64,000 nucleotides of DNA from the NCBI GenBank assembly GCA_021782915.1, contig JAJXUK010000004.1, forward strand, positions 23,998 through 87,997, given 5' to 3'. The position numbers were made by a program, and so were the translations under genes. Positions 9,166 through 18,952 of the stretch are shown piece by piece (position 1 is the first letter of the stretch; each line of letters starts with the position of its first letter). The stretch is from Actinomycetes bacterium (lineage in GTDB: Bacteria > Actinomycetota > Acidimicrobiia > Acidimicrobiales > RAAP-2). The notes below the pieces were generated by a model. That model did not search any database. It was not told the DNA's origin and saw nothing but the letters and a program-made list of their open reading frames with translations.

Positions 9166-12100
9166 GCGTCCCTCGCGTGCCGGGCCATCGCCTGGCGCTG
9201 GGAACGGATGCGCACGACGAACTCCAGCGGCTCGAGCCAGCCGAAGCCCATCCACACGATGGCCCACAGAGCGAGGGTGAAGCCGGCCAGGATGCCGTTC
9301 CACGGGAAGCGGTGCAGCACGAGACGCCCCCGCGCGGCCCCGGTGCCGGACAGGGCGAAACTGGGCGACCACCCGTTGACGATCGCGCGCGTCACCCGCC
9401 GACCCGCCACGTCCAGCGCGAAGGCGCTGGCCGGGGCCACCGAGGCCACGACCGGTTGACCCGACAGCTTTAGGGGGCCGAACAAGGTGCCCGGCAGCGC
9501 CACGGGCGCGGGCAGGAACGAGGCGATGTTGCTCTGGCTCGGGTACTCGCTCAGCAGCCCGTGGAACGCGGCGTTGGTGTAGATGGTCACCGATCTCGTG
9601 GCCAGGACGAGGGACAGGTCGCTCTGAGCCGACAGAGCCCCGAGCAGCGCGGCGGATGCCGGGTGCTCGGGGGCGGACTGCAGGCCCGTCAGCTCCGGGG
9701 CCGCGCTGTTCATGACGACGATCGAGGAGACCCCGGCCGCGCCGAGCTGCTCGCCGAGGCGCACGGTCCGCCCCGCCAGGGCGTCGTTGAGCGCCTGAAC
9801 CAGCACGGCGGTGGGCCCGGCGCCCGGCGCGGCGAAGAGTGTCGCACCGCCGGGCAGGCCGCTCATCGACGTGGCCGCGGCGAGACCGGGCTCCACCTGA
9901 AAGCCCGCCAGGGGCAGCACGGCGGGATCCCCCAGCCACAGGACGCGATAGCCGGTGTCACCCGTGGGGGCCAGGGCGTTCATGGACGCGCTCACGCTGG
10001 TCGTCGGCAGGTCGAAGCGCCCGCTGCCCGTGGCCAGGACCAGGGGCACGAGCGAGAGCACCAGCAGCGAGATCAGCGCCCCGGCCGCCAGCTGGCGCCA
10101 TCCGAAGCCCACCTGGCGCAGATCCTGCTCGATCGCCGCCACGCCGAGGCCGACGAGGGCCGCCAGGCTCACGCCGTAGAGCGCCAGCATCACGTCCACG
10201 TCGGGCGTAAAGGGCCCCATCCAGTGACGCATGCTCAAGGTGGCCAGGATCAGTGACAGCGCACCAATCGCCGCGAAGCGCGAGGCCATCGCGCGACGCT
10301 CATCGCGCGTCAGGGCCAGGCCGATGAGACCGAGCGCGGGCGCGATCCAGCCCCACCAGCCCGCGCCGAAGGATCCGTCGGCCCCCCGCAGCAGCTGCCA
10401 GAAGTCCGGACCGGACCACGCCCCGCGCGCCAGACCGAAGACCTCCAGGGCGCGCCGGCCCGCCAGGATCGTGTCGAGGCTCAGGGGCGCCAGGAAGACG
10501 GCCAGGGTTCCCAACAGCGCGCCCAGGAGCCGGCCGGGACGCACCCTCGGGCCCACGCCCATGAGCGCGGCGCCCGCCACGATCACGACCAGGGCCACGA
10601 GCGTCGCCGGCGCGAGCGCCGCCATGACGCCGCTGAGCAGCACGACCACCATTCGCTGGCCGGCCGGCGAGCTGCGCCAGCCCGACAGGCCGAAGGCCAC
10701 CGGGGGCCCAAAGGGCGTGCGACGGAATCCGGGCACCGCCAGCAGGTCGAAGAGTCGCCTCACCAGGAACGGGAAGCCGGCCACCACCGCCAAGACGTCG
10801 ATGCGGCCCTGGTTGATCATGTTCATGCCCAGTGCGCCGCCCAGGTAGGCCAGCACCCCCAGCACTCGCGCGCGATTGGAGACGCGGTCCTTGAGCAGTC
10901 GAGCCACCCCAAACGCCCCAAGGGGCACAGCGCCGATCAGTGCGAGACGCGGGAGGATCCCCATGCGCCCGAACACGAACGTTCCCGCAAAGCCCAGCAC
11001 GGCGTATCCCGGCATTCCCGGTGCCGAGGTGCCCACGCCCGTGGAGGACCACGACGCGAAGAAGTGCCGCCACGTCGTCCACCACGAGTCCAGGGGCGTC
11101 AAGCGCCCGATCAGCGGCAGGTGCATCGCGACCAGGTTGCGGGTGCCGAGGCCCCAGAGGATCACCAGGGCGACGAGGGCTACGGCCTGGGCCCGAAACG
11201 AGGAGAGAAAGCGCGAGGGGTGATGAGCCGGGAGCACCTCGCCCACCAACTCGTCGAACTCCTCGGACTCCGCGAAGGCCGCCGCGAAGCCCACTCCAGC
11301 CTCGGGCCCCTCGTCCGGCGGGTTCTCCGGCGCCGGCAGGATGCCGCGCGCCCGGTCGAGCCCCTCGCGCACGAGCGTGACGGAGAAACGGCGCAGTCGA
11401 GTGGCCCCGCCGACCTGCAGGCGATGCAGGTCGTCGTCCGCGAGCACCCGTGTGGCCAGGCGCTCGCGGCGGCGCTGACGGATCCGCTGGCGGTTCGCGA
11501 GGATCCAGCGCCACGAGCCGGCGATCGCGCCGGCCCGATCGATGTCACGACCCAGCAGGGCGACCATGAACTCCACGGCCTCCAGAACGAGCAGGGCGCT
11601 GAGCGTGGTCGTCGTGTAGCGACGGCCCCAGCCCGTCGCCACGACCAGGAGCTGATGGCGCCGTCGCAGGTCCTGGCGACTGGCGCGCCGAACGCCCTTG
11701 GCAGTGATCGCGCGCTCGCCCCGCGCGATGGACTCACGATGTGCGACGCGCGCCGCCGGAGCCACAACGATGCGCGCGCCGGCCACCTGAGCGCGCCAGC
11801 ACAGATCAAGGTCCTCGCCCAGGGCGAGGATCAGTGGGTCGAAGCCTCGCAACGTCACGAAGAGGTCCCGGCGCACCAGGGTCACGCCCCCCGGGGCCAC
11901 GAACACGTCCCGCTCAAAGTCCTGTTGGCCGTGGTCGATCTCTCCGGACTCGACGCGCTCCTGGATGATGCCGAAGCGATCGCAGTTCTGGCCCACGTGC
12001 AGCAGGACCATGGGGTCGTCGTAGTCCACGTACTTCGGTGTCACCACGCCGGCGTTGGTGCGATAGGCCGACGAGACCATCTGAGTGACGGCGTCCGAAT

Positions 12101-12392
12101 CCAGGCGCACGTCGTCGTGACAGAACAGCAGGAAGATGGCGCCCTCGACCATCAGGGAGGCCTCATTGCAGGCCACCGCGAAGCCCCGATTCTCCTCGAG
12201 CTGACGGACGAAGGCCTGCGGAGCCACGGCCGCCACGCGACCCGTGACGTTCTCGTGTTCTCCGTTGGCCACCACCAACACACTCAGTGCCGAGTAGTCC
12301 TGGTCCACCAGCGAGCTGAGCGTGGCTTCCAGTCCTGGCCCGGGCCCAGTGGTGACGACGATGGCTACAACAGCCGGGGCGCGAGTCTCCAT
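9162..12392 (-). CDS. family 2 glycosyltransferase with large C-terminal multi-TM domain
   Basis: VAIVVTTGPGPGLEATLSSLVDQDYSALSVLVVANG GT-A fold, FCHDDV; long polytopic C-terminus. Confidence 0.9.
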   Translation of the reverse strand: METRAPAVVAIVVTTGPGPGLEATLSSLVDQDYSALSVLVVANGEHENVTGRVAAVAPQAFVRQLEENRGFAVACNEASLMVEGAIFLLFCHDDVRLDSDAVTQMVSSAYRTNAGVVTPKYVDYDDPMVLLHVGQNCDRFGIIQERVESGEIDHGQQDFERDVFVAPGGVTLVRRDLFVTLRGFDPLILALGEDLDLCWRAQVAGARIVVAPAARVAHRESIARGERAITAKGVRRASRQDLRRRHQLLVVATGWGRRYTTTTLSALLVLEAVEFMVALLGRDIDRAGAIAGSWRWILANRQRIRQRRRERLATRVLADDDLHRLQVGGATRLRRFSVTLVREGLDRARGILPAPENPPDEGPEAGVGFAAAFAESEEFDELVGEVLPAHHPSRFLSSFRAQAVALVALVILWGLGTRNLVAMHLPLIGRLTPLDSWWTTWRHFFASWSSTGVGTSAPGMPGYAVLGFAGTFVFGRMGILPRLALIGAVPLGAFGVARLLKDRVSNRARVLGVLAYLGGALGMNMINQGRIDVLAVVAGFPFLVRRLFDLLAVPGFRRTPFGPPVAFGLSGWRSSPAGQRMVVVLLSGVMAALAPATLVALVVIVAGAALMGVGPRVRPGRLLGALLGTLAVFLAPLSLDTILAGRRALEVFGLARGAWSGPDFWQLLRGADGSFGAGWWGWIAPALGLIGLALTRDERRAMASRFAAIGALSLILATLSMRHWMGPFTPDVDVMLALYGVSLAALVGLGVAAIEQDLRQVGFGWRQLAAGALISLLVLSLVPLVLATGSGRFDLPTTSVSASMNALAPTGDTGYRVLWLGDPAVLPLAGFQVEPGLAAATSMSGLPGGATLFAAPGAGPTAVLVQALNDALAGRTVRLGEQLGAAGVSSIVVMNSAAPELTGLQSAPEHPASAALLGALSAQSDLSLVLATRSVTIYTNAAFHGLLSEYPSQSNIASFLPAPVALPGTLFGPLKLSGQPVVASVAPASAFALDVAGRRVTRAIVNGWSPSFALSGTGAARGRLVLHRFPWNGILAGFTLALWAIVWMGFGWLEPLEFVVRIRSQRQAMARHARDA

Positions 12393-12443
12393 CAGGAACT
12401 CCAGGCTAGTGTGCGCACCCGCGCGCGACGGGACCGGCGGGGC

Positions 12444-13343
12444 CTACGACGCGTCCGTGCGAGCCTCAATATCCCTGATCACATCGATCAACGACTCTGA
12501 CAGGACGAAGTGCGGCTCCCAACCCGTCGCCGCGTGGAGCTTCTCGGCGCTGCCGCGCAGCACCGCCACCTCCGCCGGGCGCAGCAGGGACGCCTCGACG
12601 TGCCAGCTCACCGAGACCCCCACGAGCTCGGCCAGCTGGTGCGCGATATCTGACAACGCCACGTCGTGTGAGCTGGCGATGTTGTAGACCTCACCCGGCG
12701 CGCCGTGCTCGATGAGCAAACGGTACGCGCGTACGACGTCACGCACGTCGCTGTAGTCGCGTCGTACGCTCAGATCGCCCACCGCAATGCTGCTCGCGCC
12801 GCTGGCTCGCGCCTTCAGCAGCCGCTCGGCCAGAGCCGGCACCACGAAGCGTGTCGACTGACCAGGCCCCAGGTGCGGGAACGGCCGCGCGATCAGCACG
12901 CCTTGTCCCTGGTGCGCGGCGCGACGGGCGAAGCCCTCGGCCTCGAGCTTCGATTGGGCGTACGGGCTGACCGGATGTGCGGGGCGCGACTCGAGGACGG
13001 GGCCCTCGTCCTCTCGCGCGGGACCGTAGACATCCGCCGAGGACACGACGAGCACGCGAGCCCCCGGGACGTGGGCGGCCGCCTGGCTGAGCACCGTGGC
13101 CGTTCCCACCGCGTTCACGAGTGAGAAGGCGGCCGGGTCCTGGAAGGACTCGGCCACACTCGAGCGAGCCGCCAGGTGATAGATCGCCTCGGGCTGAGCC
13201 GCGGCCAGCGCCCGGCCGATCTGGTCGGCTCGAGTGACGTCACACTCGGCGTCCACCACCACGACCTCGTCAGCGCATGCGAGCAGGTGCGCCGTCAGGT
13301 GCGTGCCGACGAAGCCTCGGCCCCCCGTGATGAGCGCCTTCAC
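12444..13343 (-). CDS. NAD-dependent epimerase/reductase, GDP-6-deoxy-D-mannose reductase (RMD)-like
   Basis: ITGGRGFVGTHL Rossmann motif, SSADVYG, YAQSK catalytic YxxxK, GPGQSTRFVVPAL. Confidence 0.85.
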   Translation of the reverse strand: MKALITGGRGFVGTHLTAHLLACADEVVVVDAECDVTRADQIGRALAAAQPEAIYHLAARSSVAESFQDPAAFSLVNAVGTATVLSQAAAHVPGARVLVVSSADVYGPAREDEGPVLESRPAHPVSPYAQSKLEAEGFARRAAHQGQGVLIARPFPHLGPGQSTRFVVPALAERLLKARASGASSIAVGDLSVRRDYSDVRDVVRAYRLLIEHGAPGEVYNIASSHDVALSDIAHQLAELVGVSVSWHVEASLLRPAEVAVLRGSAEKLHAATGWEPHFVLSESLIDVIRDIEARTDAS

Positions 13344-14431
13344 GATTGACCCCTGGCCAGCTCGTAGGCCTCCAGATGGCGCGCCACGCTGGCCTCCCAG
13401 GTGAAGCTCTGCGCGTGTGCTCGCCCGGCCGCGGCCCGGGCGACGCGCGCGGCGGCGTCGAGCGAGGATGCATGCACGATGGCGGACGCCAGTGACTCGA
13501 CGTCGCCCACGTCGCTCAAGAAGGCGTGGCCCCCACTCAGCTCCTCCATGACGGTTCCTCGCGTGGTCACCACGGGCACCCCGCTCGCCAGGGCCTCCAG
13601 GACCGGCAGGCCAAAGCCCTCCGCTCGCGAGGGATAGGCCATCGCTCTCGCGTGACGCATCAGGCTGACGAGCAGGTCCTCTCCGACGTAGCCGAGGGCA
13701 CGCACGCGCGCGCCCGTCACCTCGACGTCTCCCCAACCCGGCCGACCCGCGACCCACAGCTCGAGCTCGGGAAGCTCTCTCGTCACCAGATCGAACGCCC
13801 GCAAAAGCACGTCGAGGCCCTTGCGCGGCTCGAGGGTGCCGACGAAGAGCACGTACGGCGTCTGCGAGTCCAGGCCCGCCGCCGCCAGGATGCGCTCGTC
13901 GTCGCCTAGCCGGGAGAAGTGCTCCACGTCCACCCCGTGCGGGGCCACGACGACGGGCGCGTGGCCGGCCAGGTGCTCGTCCAGCAGACGGGCCGTGGTG
14001 TGACTGACGGCAATCAGGGCACGGGCGTGGGTTGCCGAGTACGCGATGGCGCGGCGGAAGTAGGCGACCTTGGTGGGTTCGTGAAACTCCGGATGGGTGA
14101 AGAACGTCAGATCGTGGATCGTGACCACCGTTGGCGTGCGCCCCCGGCGAGGCATCGTGTAGTGCGGGCCGTGCCAGACATCGGCGGCCCGAGCCGGGGC
14201 GCTGAGTCCCAACGACCACGCCTCGTAGAGCAGTCGCATCCCGCGCGCGCGCGGCACGATGCCGTGGACGCCTGCCCCGTCGAGCTCGCGCCAACGTGCC
14301 TCATCCCCGCGGCGTGCCACCAGATCCAGCTGATGACCGCTCGCGGGAAGCCGTCGGGCCAGTTCAACGACGTACCGTCCGGCCCCGGTCAGCTGCTCCG
14401 GCACCGCCGAGACGTCCAGGGCGATCCTCAT
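13340..14431 (-). CDS. glycosyltransferase family 1/4
   Basis: TGAGRYVVELARRLP, FVGTLEPRKGLDVLLRAF, PSRAEGFGLPVLEALASGVPVV. Confidence 0.93.
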   Translation of the reverse strand: MRIALDVSAVPEQLTGAGRYVVELARRLPASGHQLDLVARRGDEARWRELDGAGVHGIVPRARGMRLLYEAWSLGLSAPARAADVWHGPHYTMPRRGRTPTVVTIHDLTFFTHPEFHEPTKVAYFRRAIAYSATHARALIAVSHTTARLLDEHLAGHAPVVVAPHGVDVEHFSRLGDDERILAAAGLDSQTPYVLFVGTLEPRKGLDVLLRAFDLVTRELPELELWVAGRPGWGDVEVTGARVRALGYVGEDLLVSLMRHARAMAYPSRAEGFGLPVLEALASGVPVVTTRGTVMEELSGGHAFLSDVGDVESLASAIVHASSLDAAARVARAAAGRAHAQSFTWEASVARHLEAYELARGQS

Positions 14432-15489
14432 CGCCACCCCGCGAGGTGGTCGCGGGCACAGTTGGCCCACGTGTACTCGCCCACCGACGCGCTGCGACGT
14501 GCGCGCGCCAGGGCGTCGTCCTCCAGGCCCAGCGCGCGCTCCAAACCGTTCGCGATCGACTCGACGTCGAGCGGGTCAACGCGCACCACTTCGGCGTTGT
14601 CGAGCACGCTCGGAACGTCCCGACTGACGACGACGCGGGTGCCGGCGAAGAGCGCTTCCACCGGGGGCAGTCCGAAGCCCTCGGCCAGCGGGACGTAGGC
14701 GCACACGGCCGCGTCGCGCACCAGGGCCTTGAGCATCGAGCGGCTCTGCGGGCCCAGAACCCGCGCCTGGGCGGTGTCGACCTCGCCCCAGCCCGTCGGT
14801 CCGACGATCACCAGGGTTCCCAGCGCCTCCGCGCGCGAGCGCGCCACCGCGTGCGCGGTCGCGAGGCGCCCGAGGTTCTTGCGGGGCTCGCGTGTACCCA
14901 CGTAGAGGGTGTAGGGCCCGGCCACCCCGTGTGCGCCCAGCAACTCGCGCACCGCGCCCGCATCCGCCACGGGCGTGTCGTCGTCGACGCCCAGGCGCAC
15001 CGGGTGCAGGCGTTCGGGTGCCACTCCCAGATCAGCGAGGCGCTGGTCCAAGCCGGGTGCCGTCGTGAACAGGCGCAGGGACGCGCGGCCCAGCACCCGG
15101 CGCAGGCGGGTCTCGTGGAACCGGATACCGCGTCGCGTCGTCGTCTCGGGCTGGTCACGCCAGAGCAGGTCATGCAGCGCCACCGAATGCACGGCGCCGC
15201 GGCGCCCACCGCCAAAGGGGCCCGCCAGCGTCGTCGCGTGCACGACGTCAGCGTCGACGGGCACGCCGAGCGGTGCCAGGGCCCACGCGCGTGTCAGAAG
15301 CTGCGCCGGCAGTGGCGCGTGTAGCTGGGGTACCCCCAGGGACGCGTCGAGCCCTCCACGCGGAGCCAGCGCCCGCACGTCAAGCTCACCACCCAAATCG
15401 CGCAGGCCCTGGAGCAATCCGCGCACGTAACTGGCGATGCCGCCCGGACTGGGGCGAAAGAGCTGGTCAATCGAGACGACGACCTTCAC
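14428..15489 (-). CDS. glycosyltransferase family 1/4
   Basis: GGIASYVRGLLQGL, YVGTREPRKNLGRL, PLAEGFGLPPVEALFAGTRVV. Confidence 0.92.
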   Translation of the reverse strand: MKVVVSIDQLFRPSPGGIASYVRGLLQGLRDLGGELDVRALAPRGGLDASLGVPQLHAPLPAQLLTRAWALAPLGVPVDADVVHATTLAGPFGGGRRGAVHSVALHDLLWRDQPETTTRRGIRFHETRLRRVLGRASLRLFTTAPGLDQRLADLGVAPERLHPVRLGVDDDTPVADAGAVRELLGAHGVAGPYTLYVGTREPRKNLGRLATAHAVARSRAEALGTLVIVGPTGWGEVDTAQARVLGPQSRSMLKALVRDAAVCAYVPLAEGFGLPPVEALFAGTRVVVSRDVPSVLDNAEVVRVDPLDVESIANGLERALGLEDDALARARRSASVGEYTWANCARDHLAGWR

Positions 15490-16493
15490 GTCGCCCAGCC
15501 TTGCACGACGCGCCGGTACAGGTCGAGGTAGGCACCCGCCGCGGTCTGCGGTGCGAAGTCGCGCGCCCGGTCCCGGCCGGCCGCGCGAAGGATTGCGCGA
15601 CGCGGCTCGTTGAGGGCACTGTCGAGCAGCGCCTCGGCGAGCCGCGCGTTGTCATCGACCAGGATCGCCGCACCGCCGAGCAACTCGCGATTGATTGACG
15701 TCGAGCGCGCCACGGTCGGCACTCCCGCCGCCAGGGCGGCGATCGCGAAGGACGGGAACCGCGCCCCGTCCGACAAGTGCAGCACGCACCGCGCACGCCC
15801 CAGTGCCGTGCGCGCCTCGCGCCGCTCACGCACGAGCACCGGCGCGTTGGTCGCGCGCACGCGGTGCGCGGCGTCCTCGCTCGCCAGGACCACGAGCGGA
15901 CTGGCGAGCCGTTGCCCGACGTCCACCAGTTCATCCAGCACGCCCAGGAGACGTTCGATCGCTCCGGTCACGTTGAGAACAAGGTCCGTGCCGTCGGTGG
16001 TCTCTGCGACCACCGGGACCGCCGGAGGCACGACGGCCACCTGGGCTCGGGCGGCTCCCAGAACGTCGAGCACCTCGTGGCTGGCCACGCGGCTCGAGGC
16101 CACGAGTGTGGCCCCGGCATCCAGCGCGCGACGCAACTGGGCCACGCGCTGGTGGGTGTGCTGCTCACCGCGCAGCGGGCGCAGATCGTCCACGGAGACC
16201 ACCAGTGGTATGCGTCGCGTCGGCGGTGTGGCGAGGCCCGCCACGTGCAGCAGGTCGAGTCCGTCCAACGCCCGGTCGAGGACTCGCCCGCGACCGCGGC
16301 GCCAGGCCGGACCCCAGAGGCGCCGACCCGGCAGGCCCCGCTCGCCGGGACCGATCGGGCCCGCACTTCGGTAGCGCACGAGATCGCAGTCTCCCGTCGC
16401 GGCCAGCGCGTCCGCGAGATCATTCATGGAATCGCCGAGGGACTCGAGCGAGCCGTCCAGGTCCAGGCCGACGCGAAGCACGGACTCAGTCAC
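15486..16493 (-). CDS. glycosyltransferase (GT4-like, divergent)
   Basis: GT-B C-terminal half LSDGARFPSFAIAALAAGVPTVARSTSINREL; GTG at 16493 overlaps the upstream stop. Confidence 0.75.
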   Translation of the reverse strand: MTESVLRVGLDLDGSLESLGDSMNDLADALAATGDCDLVRYRSAGPIGPGERGLPGRRLWGPAWRRGRGRVLDRALDGLDLLHVAGLATPPTRRIPLVVSVDDLRPLRGEQHTHQRVAQLRRALDAGATLVASSRVASHEVLDVLGAARAQVAVVPPAVPVVAETTDGTDLVLNVTGAIERLLGVLDELVDVGQRLASPLVVLASEDAAHRVRATNAPVLVRERREARTALGRARCVLHLSDGARFPSFAIAALAAGVPTVARSTSINRELLGGAAILVDDNARLAEALLDSALNEPRRAILRAAGRDRARDFAPQTAAGAYLDLYRRVVQGWAT

Positions 16494-17301
16494 GCGACAG
16501 CGCCCACTGACGCACACGAGTGATCCAGGCGGGCCAGTGCTCGACGGCCCACGGACCGAATGGCACCGTGTTCGTCACGGCGATGCCCAGACCCTCGCGC
16601 GCATTCAGCAGCAGGAGCGATCCGCTCTGGCCGAAGTGCCCGAAACTCTCAGGGGGCCACCCGCCCATCCAGTGAGCCTTGTCGCCGGCGAGCTCGGGAC
16701 CCATCCCCCACTCGCAGGGCTCAAAGCGTCCGAAGCCGGGCACCACTCCGGACAGCGCCGGCGCATACGGCGTGATCATGCGGTCGCGGGTGCGTCGGCT
16801 GATCCCATCCGGACGCAGCCAGGCCACCCCCAGAGTCATCAGGTCGCGAGTGGAGCCCTCGACGCCCGCGGCGGGACGACCATTCAGATGCGTTGAGCCC
16901 ATTCCCAGCGGGCGGAACACTCGAGCGTCCAGCCACTCGGCTGCCGACTGGTCGCCCACGACGCCGGACACCGCGAGGTCGACGCCGAGGTTCGAGTAGA
17001 CGCGTCGCTCGCCCACCGCGCGCACCGGATCGCCCGCCTCAAGACCCAGGCCGCTGGAGTGACTCAACAGGTTGGCCAGCGTCGAGCCAGGCGGGCCCAT
17101 CGGCTCCTCCGGGCGGTGCAGTCCCCAGTCGAACTCCACACCCATGGCCAGGGCCACCACCATCTTGGACACCGACGCCCAGCCTCGGGGCTCCTCGAGA
17201 TCCCCACAGCCCGCCAGAATCTCGTCTCGACCATCGCGCACGCGGAAGACCACGGCCGCCGGGCGCCCGGGCCAGTCCTCGCACAGCTCTGCCTCATCCA
17301 C
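16486..17301 (-). CDS. serine hydrolase, beta-lactamase family
   Basis: SVSKM (SxxK), YSNLG (YxN), HSSGLG. Confidence 0.85.
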   Translation of the reverse strand: MDEAELCEDWPGRPAAVVFRVRDGRDEILAGCGDLEEPRGWASVSKMVVALAMGVEFDWGLHRPEEPMGPPGSTLANLLSHSSGLGLEAGDPVRAVGERRVYSNLGVDLAVSGVVGDQSAAEWLDARVFRPLGMGSTHLNGRPAAGVEGSTRDLMTLGVAWLRPDGISRRTRDRMITPYAPALSGVVPGFGRFEPCEWGMGPELAGDKAHWMGGWPPESFGHFGQSGSLLLLNAREGLGIAVTNTVPFGPWAVEHWPAWITRVRQWALSRD

Positions 17302-17339
17302 GTCTGACGATGCTAGTGAGGCCCTCTAGAGTCACGTGG

Positions 17340-18254
17340 GTGATCAGCGTCCTGAGCGGTGGCGTGGGTGCGGCGCGCCTGCTACGCGCGCTACAGCGAC
17401 ATCGCCCCGACGTGGAACTGAGCGCGGTGGTCAACGTGGCCGATGACGTGACGATGCACGGGCTGACCATCTGTCCGGACCTCGACACGATCACCTACAC
17501 CGTGGCCGGCCTGAACAACGCCGAGGCCGGCTGGGGGTTGGCCGGCGAGACCTGGCGAGTCATGGAGGAGCTGGAGCGCCTCGGCGGGCTCACGTGGTTC
17601 CGTTTGGGCGATCGGGACCTGGCCACCCACCTCTATCGCACCCAGCGCCTGGGCGACGGGGCCACCAAGTCCGAGGTCGCCCGTGAGCTCGCGGCGCGCC
17701 ACGGGCTTCGCATCGAGCTGCTGCCCGTGAGCGACGACCCGGTCGCGACGGTCCTGGAGACCGAGGTCGGCCGATTGAGTTTCCAGGAGTACTTCGTCGC
17801 CCACCGTCACGATGTTGTGGTTCGAGAGGTTCTCTACGAGGGTGCGCCGGATGCTCGTCTCGGTCTGGGAGCGGAGCGAGCGCTGCGCGATGCGGAGCGC
17901 GTCGTGATCGCGCCGTCGAATCCGATCCTGTCCGTGGGCCCCATCTTGGCCATCGGCCCGGTGCGCGACGTCCTCGCCGAGCGCCGCGACGACGTGGTCG
18001 CCGTCTCGCCCATCATCAACGGCGCGGCGCTCAAGGGCCCGGCCGACCGTCTCCTCGGCGAGATGGGCCTTCCCGTGAGCGTCTTGGGCGTGGCCCAGTA
18101 CTACGCCGGACTCATCGGCACCCTGGTCATCGACGAGGCCGACGCCCACCTGGCGGAATCGGTGCGCGACCTGGGGATCAACTGCGTGGTGAGCACGACG
18201 GTGCTGGCGAACGAGGACAACGCCCGGCGACTGTGTGAGGTGCTGGTCCCGTGA
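17340..18254 (+). CDS. cofD: 2-phospho-L-lactate transferase (F420 biosynthesis)
   Basis: LSGGVGAARLLRAL, NVADDVTMHGLTICPDLDTI, APSNPILSVGPIL; upstream ATG at 17310 is an alternative start. Confidence 0.95.
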   Translation: MISVLSGGVGAARLLRALQRHRPDVELSAVVNVADDVTMHGLTICPDLDTITYTVAGLNNAEAGWGLAGETWRVMEELERLGGLTWFRLGDRDLATHLYRTQRLGDGATKSEVARELAARHGLRIELLPVSDDPVATVLETEVGRLSFQEYFVAHRHDVVVREVLYEGAPDARLGLGAERALRDAERVVIAPSNPILSVGPILAIGPVRDVLAERRDDVVAVSPIINGAALKGPADRLLGEMGLPVSVLGVAQYYAGLIGTLVIDEADAHLAESVRDLGINCVVSTTVLANEDNARRLCEVLVP

Positions 18255-18952
18255 GTCTGGAGGTGCTGGCCCTTCGCCTCGACGCCGCGGTGCAACCCGG
18301 CGATGACCTGGTCGCACTGTTGGAGATCGCGCTGCGAGCGGCGGGGGCGACCCTGCAGGATCAGGACGTGATGGTCGTGACCAGCAAGGTGATCGCCAAG
18401 GCCGAGGGCCGCCTGGTGAAGGTTCGTGACGGCGCCGACAAGGTTCGCCTCGTCGAATCCGAGGCGCGCCGCATCCTGCGCCGTCGCGGCGACCTGCGCA
18501 TCACCGAGACCCACCACGGGTTCGTCAACGCCAACGCGGGCATCGACCTGTCCAACGCCGAGCCGGGCACCGCCGTGCTCCTGCCGAAGGATCCGGATCG
18601 CTCCGCGCGCCGGTTCCGGGCCGACGTTCGCCGGGCGCTCGGCGTCGAGGTGGGCGTGGTGATCACGGACACGTTCGGTCGCGCCTGGCGCCACGGCGTG
18701 TGCGACGTGGCGATCGGTGCGGCGGGTGTGCGGGCCTTGCTCGACCTGCGCGGCACCCCAGACGCCAACGGGCGCCTGTTGGAGGTCACGGAGGTCGCGA
18801 TCGCCGACGAGATCGCCGCCGCCGCGAATCTGGTGATGGGCAAGGCCACCGCGACGCCGTTCTGCCGGCTCCGGGGTCTGGATGCTTCACTCCTCGGCCC
18901 CGGTGCGGCGAGTGATCTCGTCCGCCGTCCGAGCGACGATCTCTTTCGCTAG
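18251..18952 (+). CDS. cofE: coenzyme F420-0:L-glutamate ligase, single-domain
   Basis: DVMVVTSKVIAKAEGRLV, ETHHGFVNANAGIDLSN, LLPKDPDRSAR; no C-terminal nitroreductase domain. Confidence 0.95.
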   Translation: MSLEVLALRLDAAVQPGDDLVALLEIALRAAGATLQDQDVMVVTSKVIAKAEGRLVKVRDGADKVRLVESEARRILRRRGDLRITETHHGFVNANAGIDLSNAEPGTAVLLPKDPDRSARRFRADVRRALGVEVGVVITDTFGRAWRHGVCDVAIGAAGVRALLDLRGTPDANGRLLEVTEVAIADEIAAAANLVMGKATATPFCRLRGLDASLLGPGAASDLVRRPSDDLFR

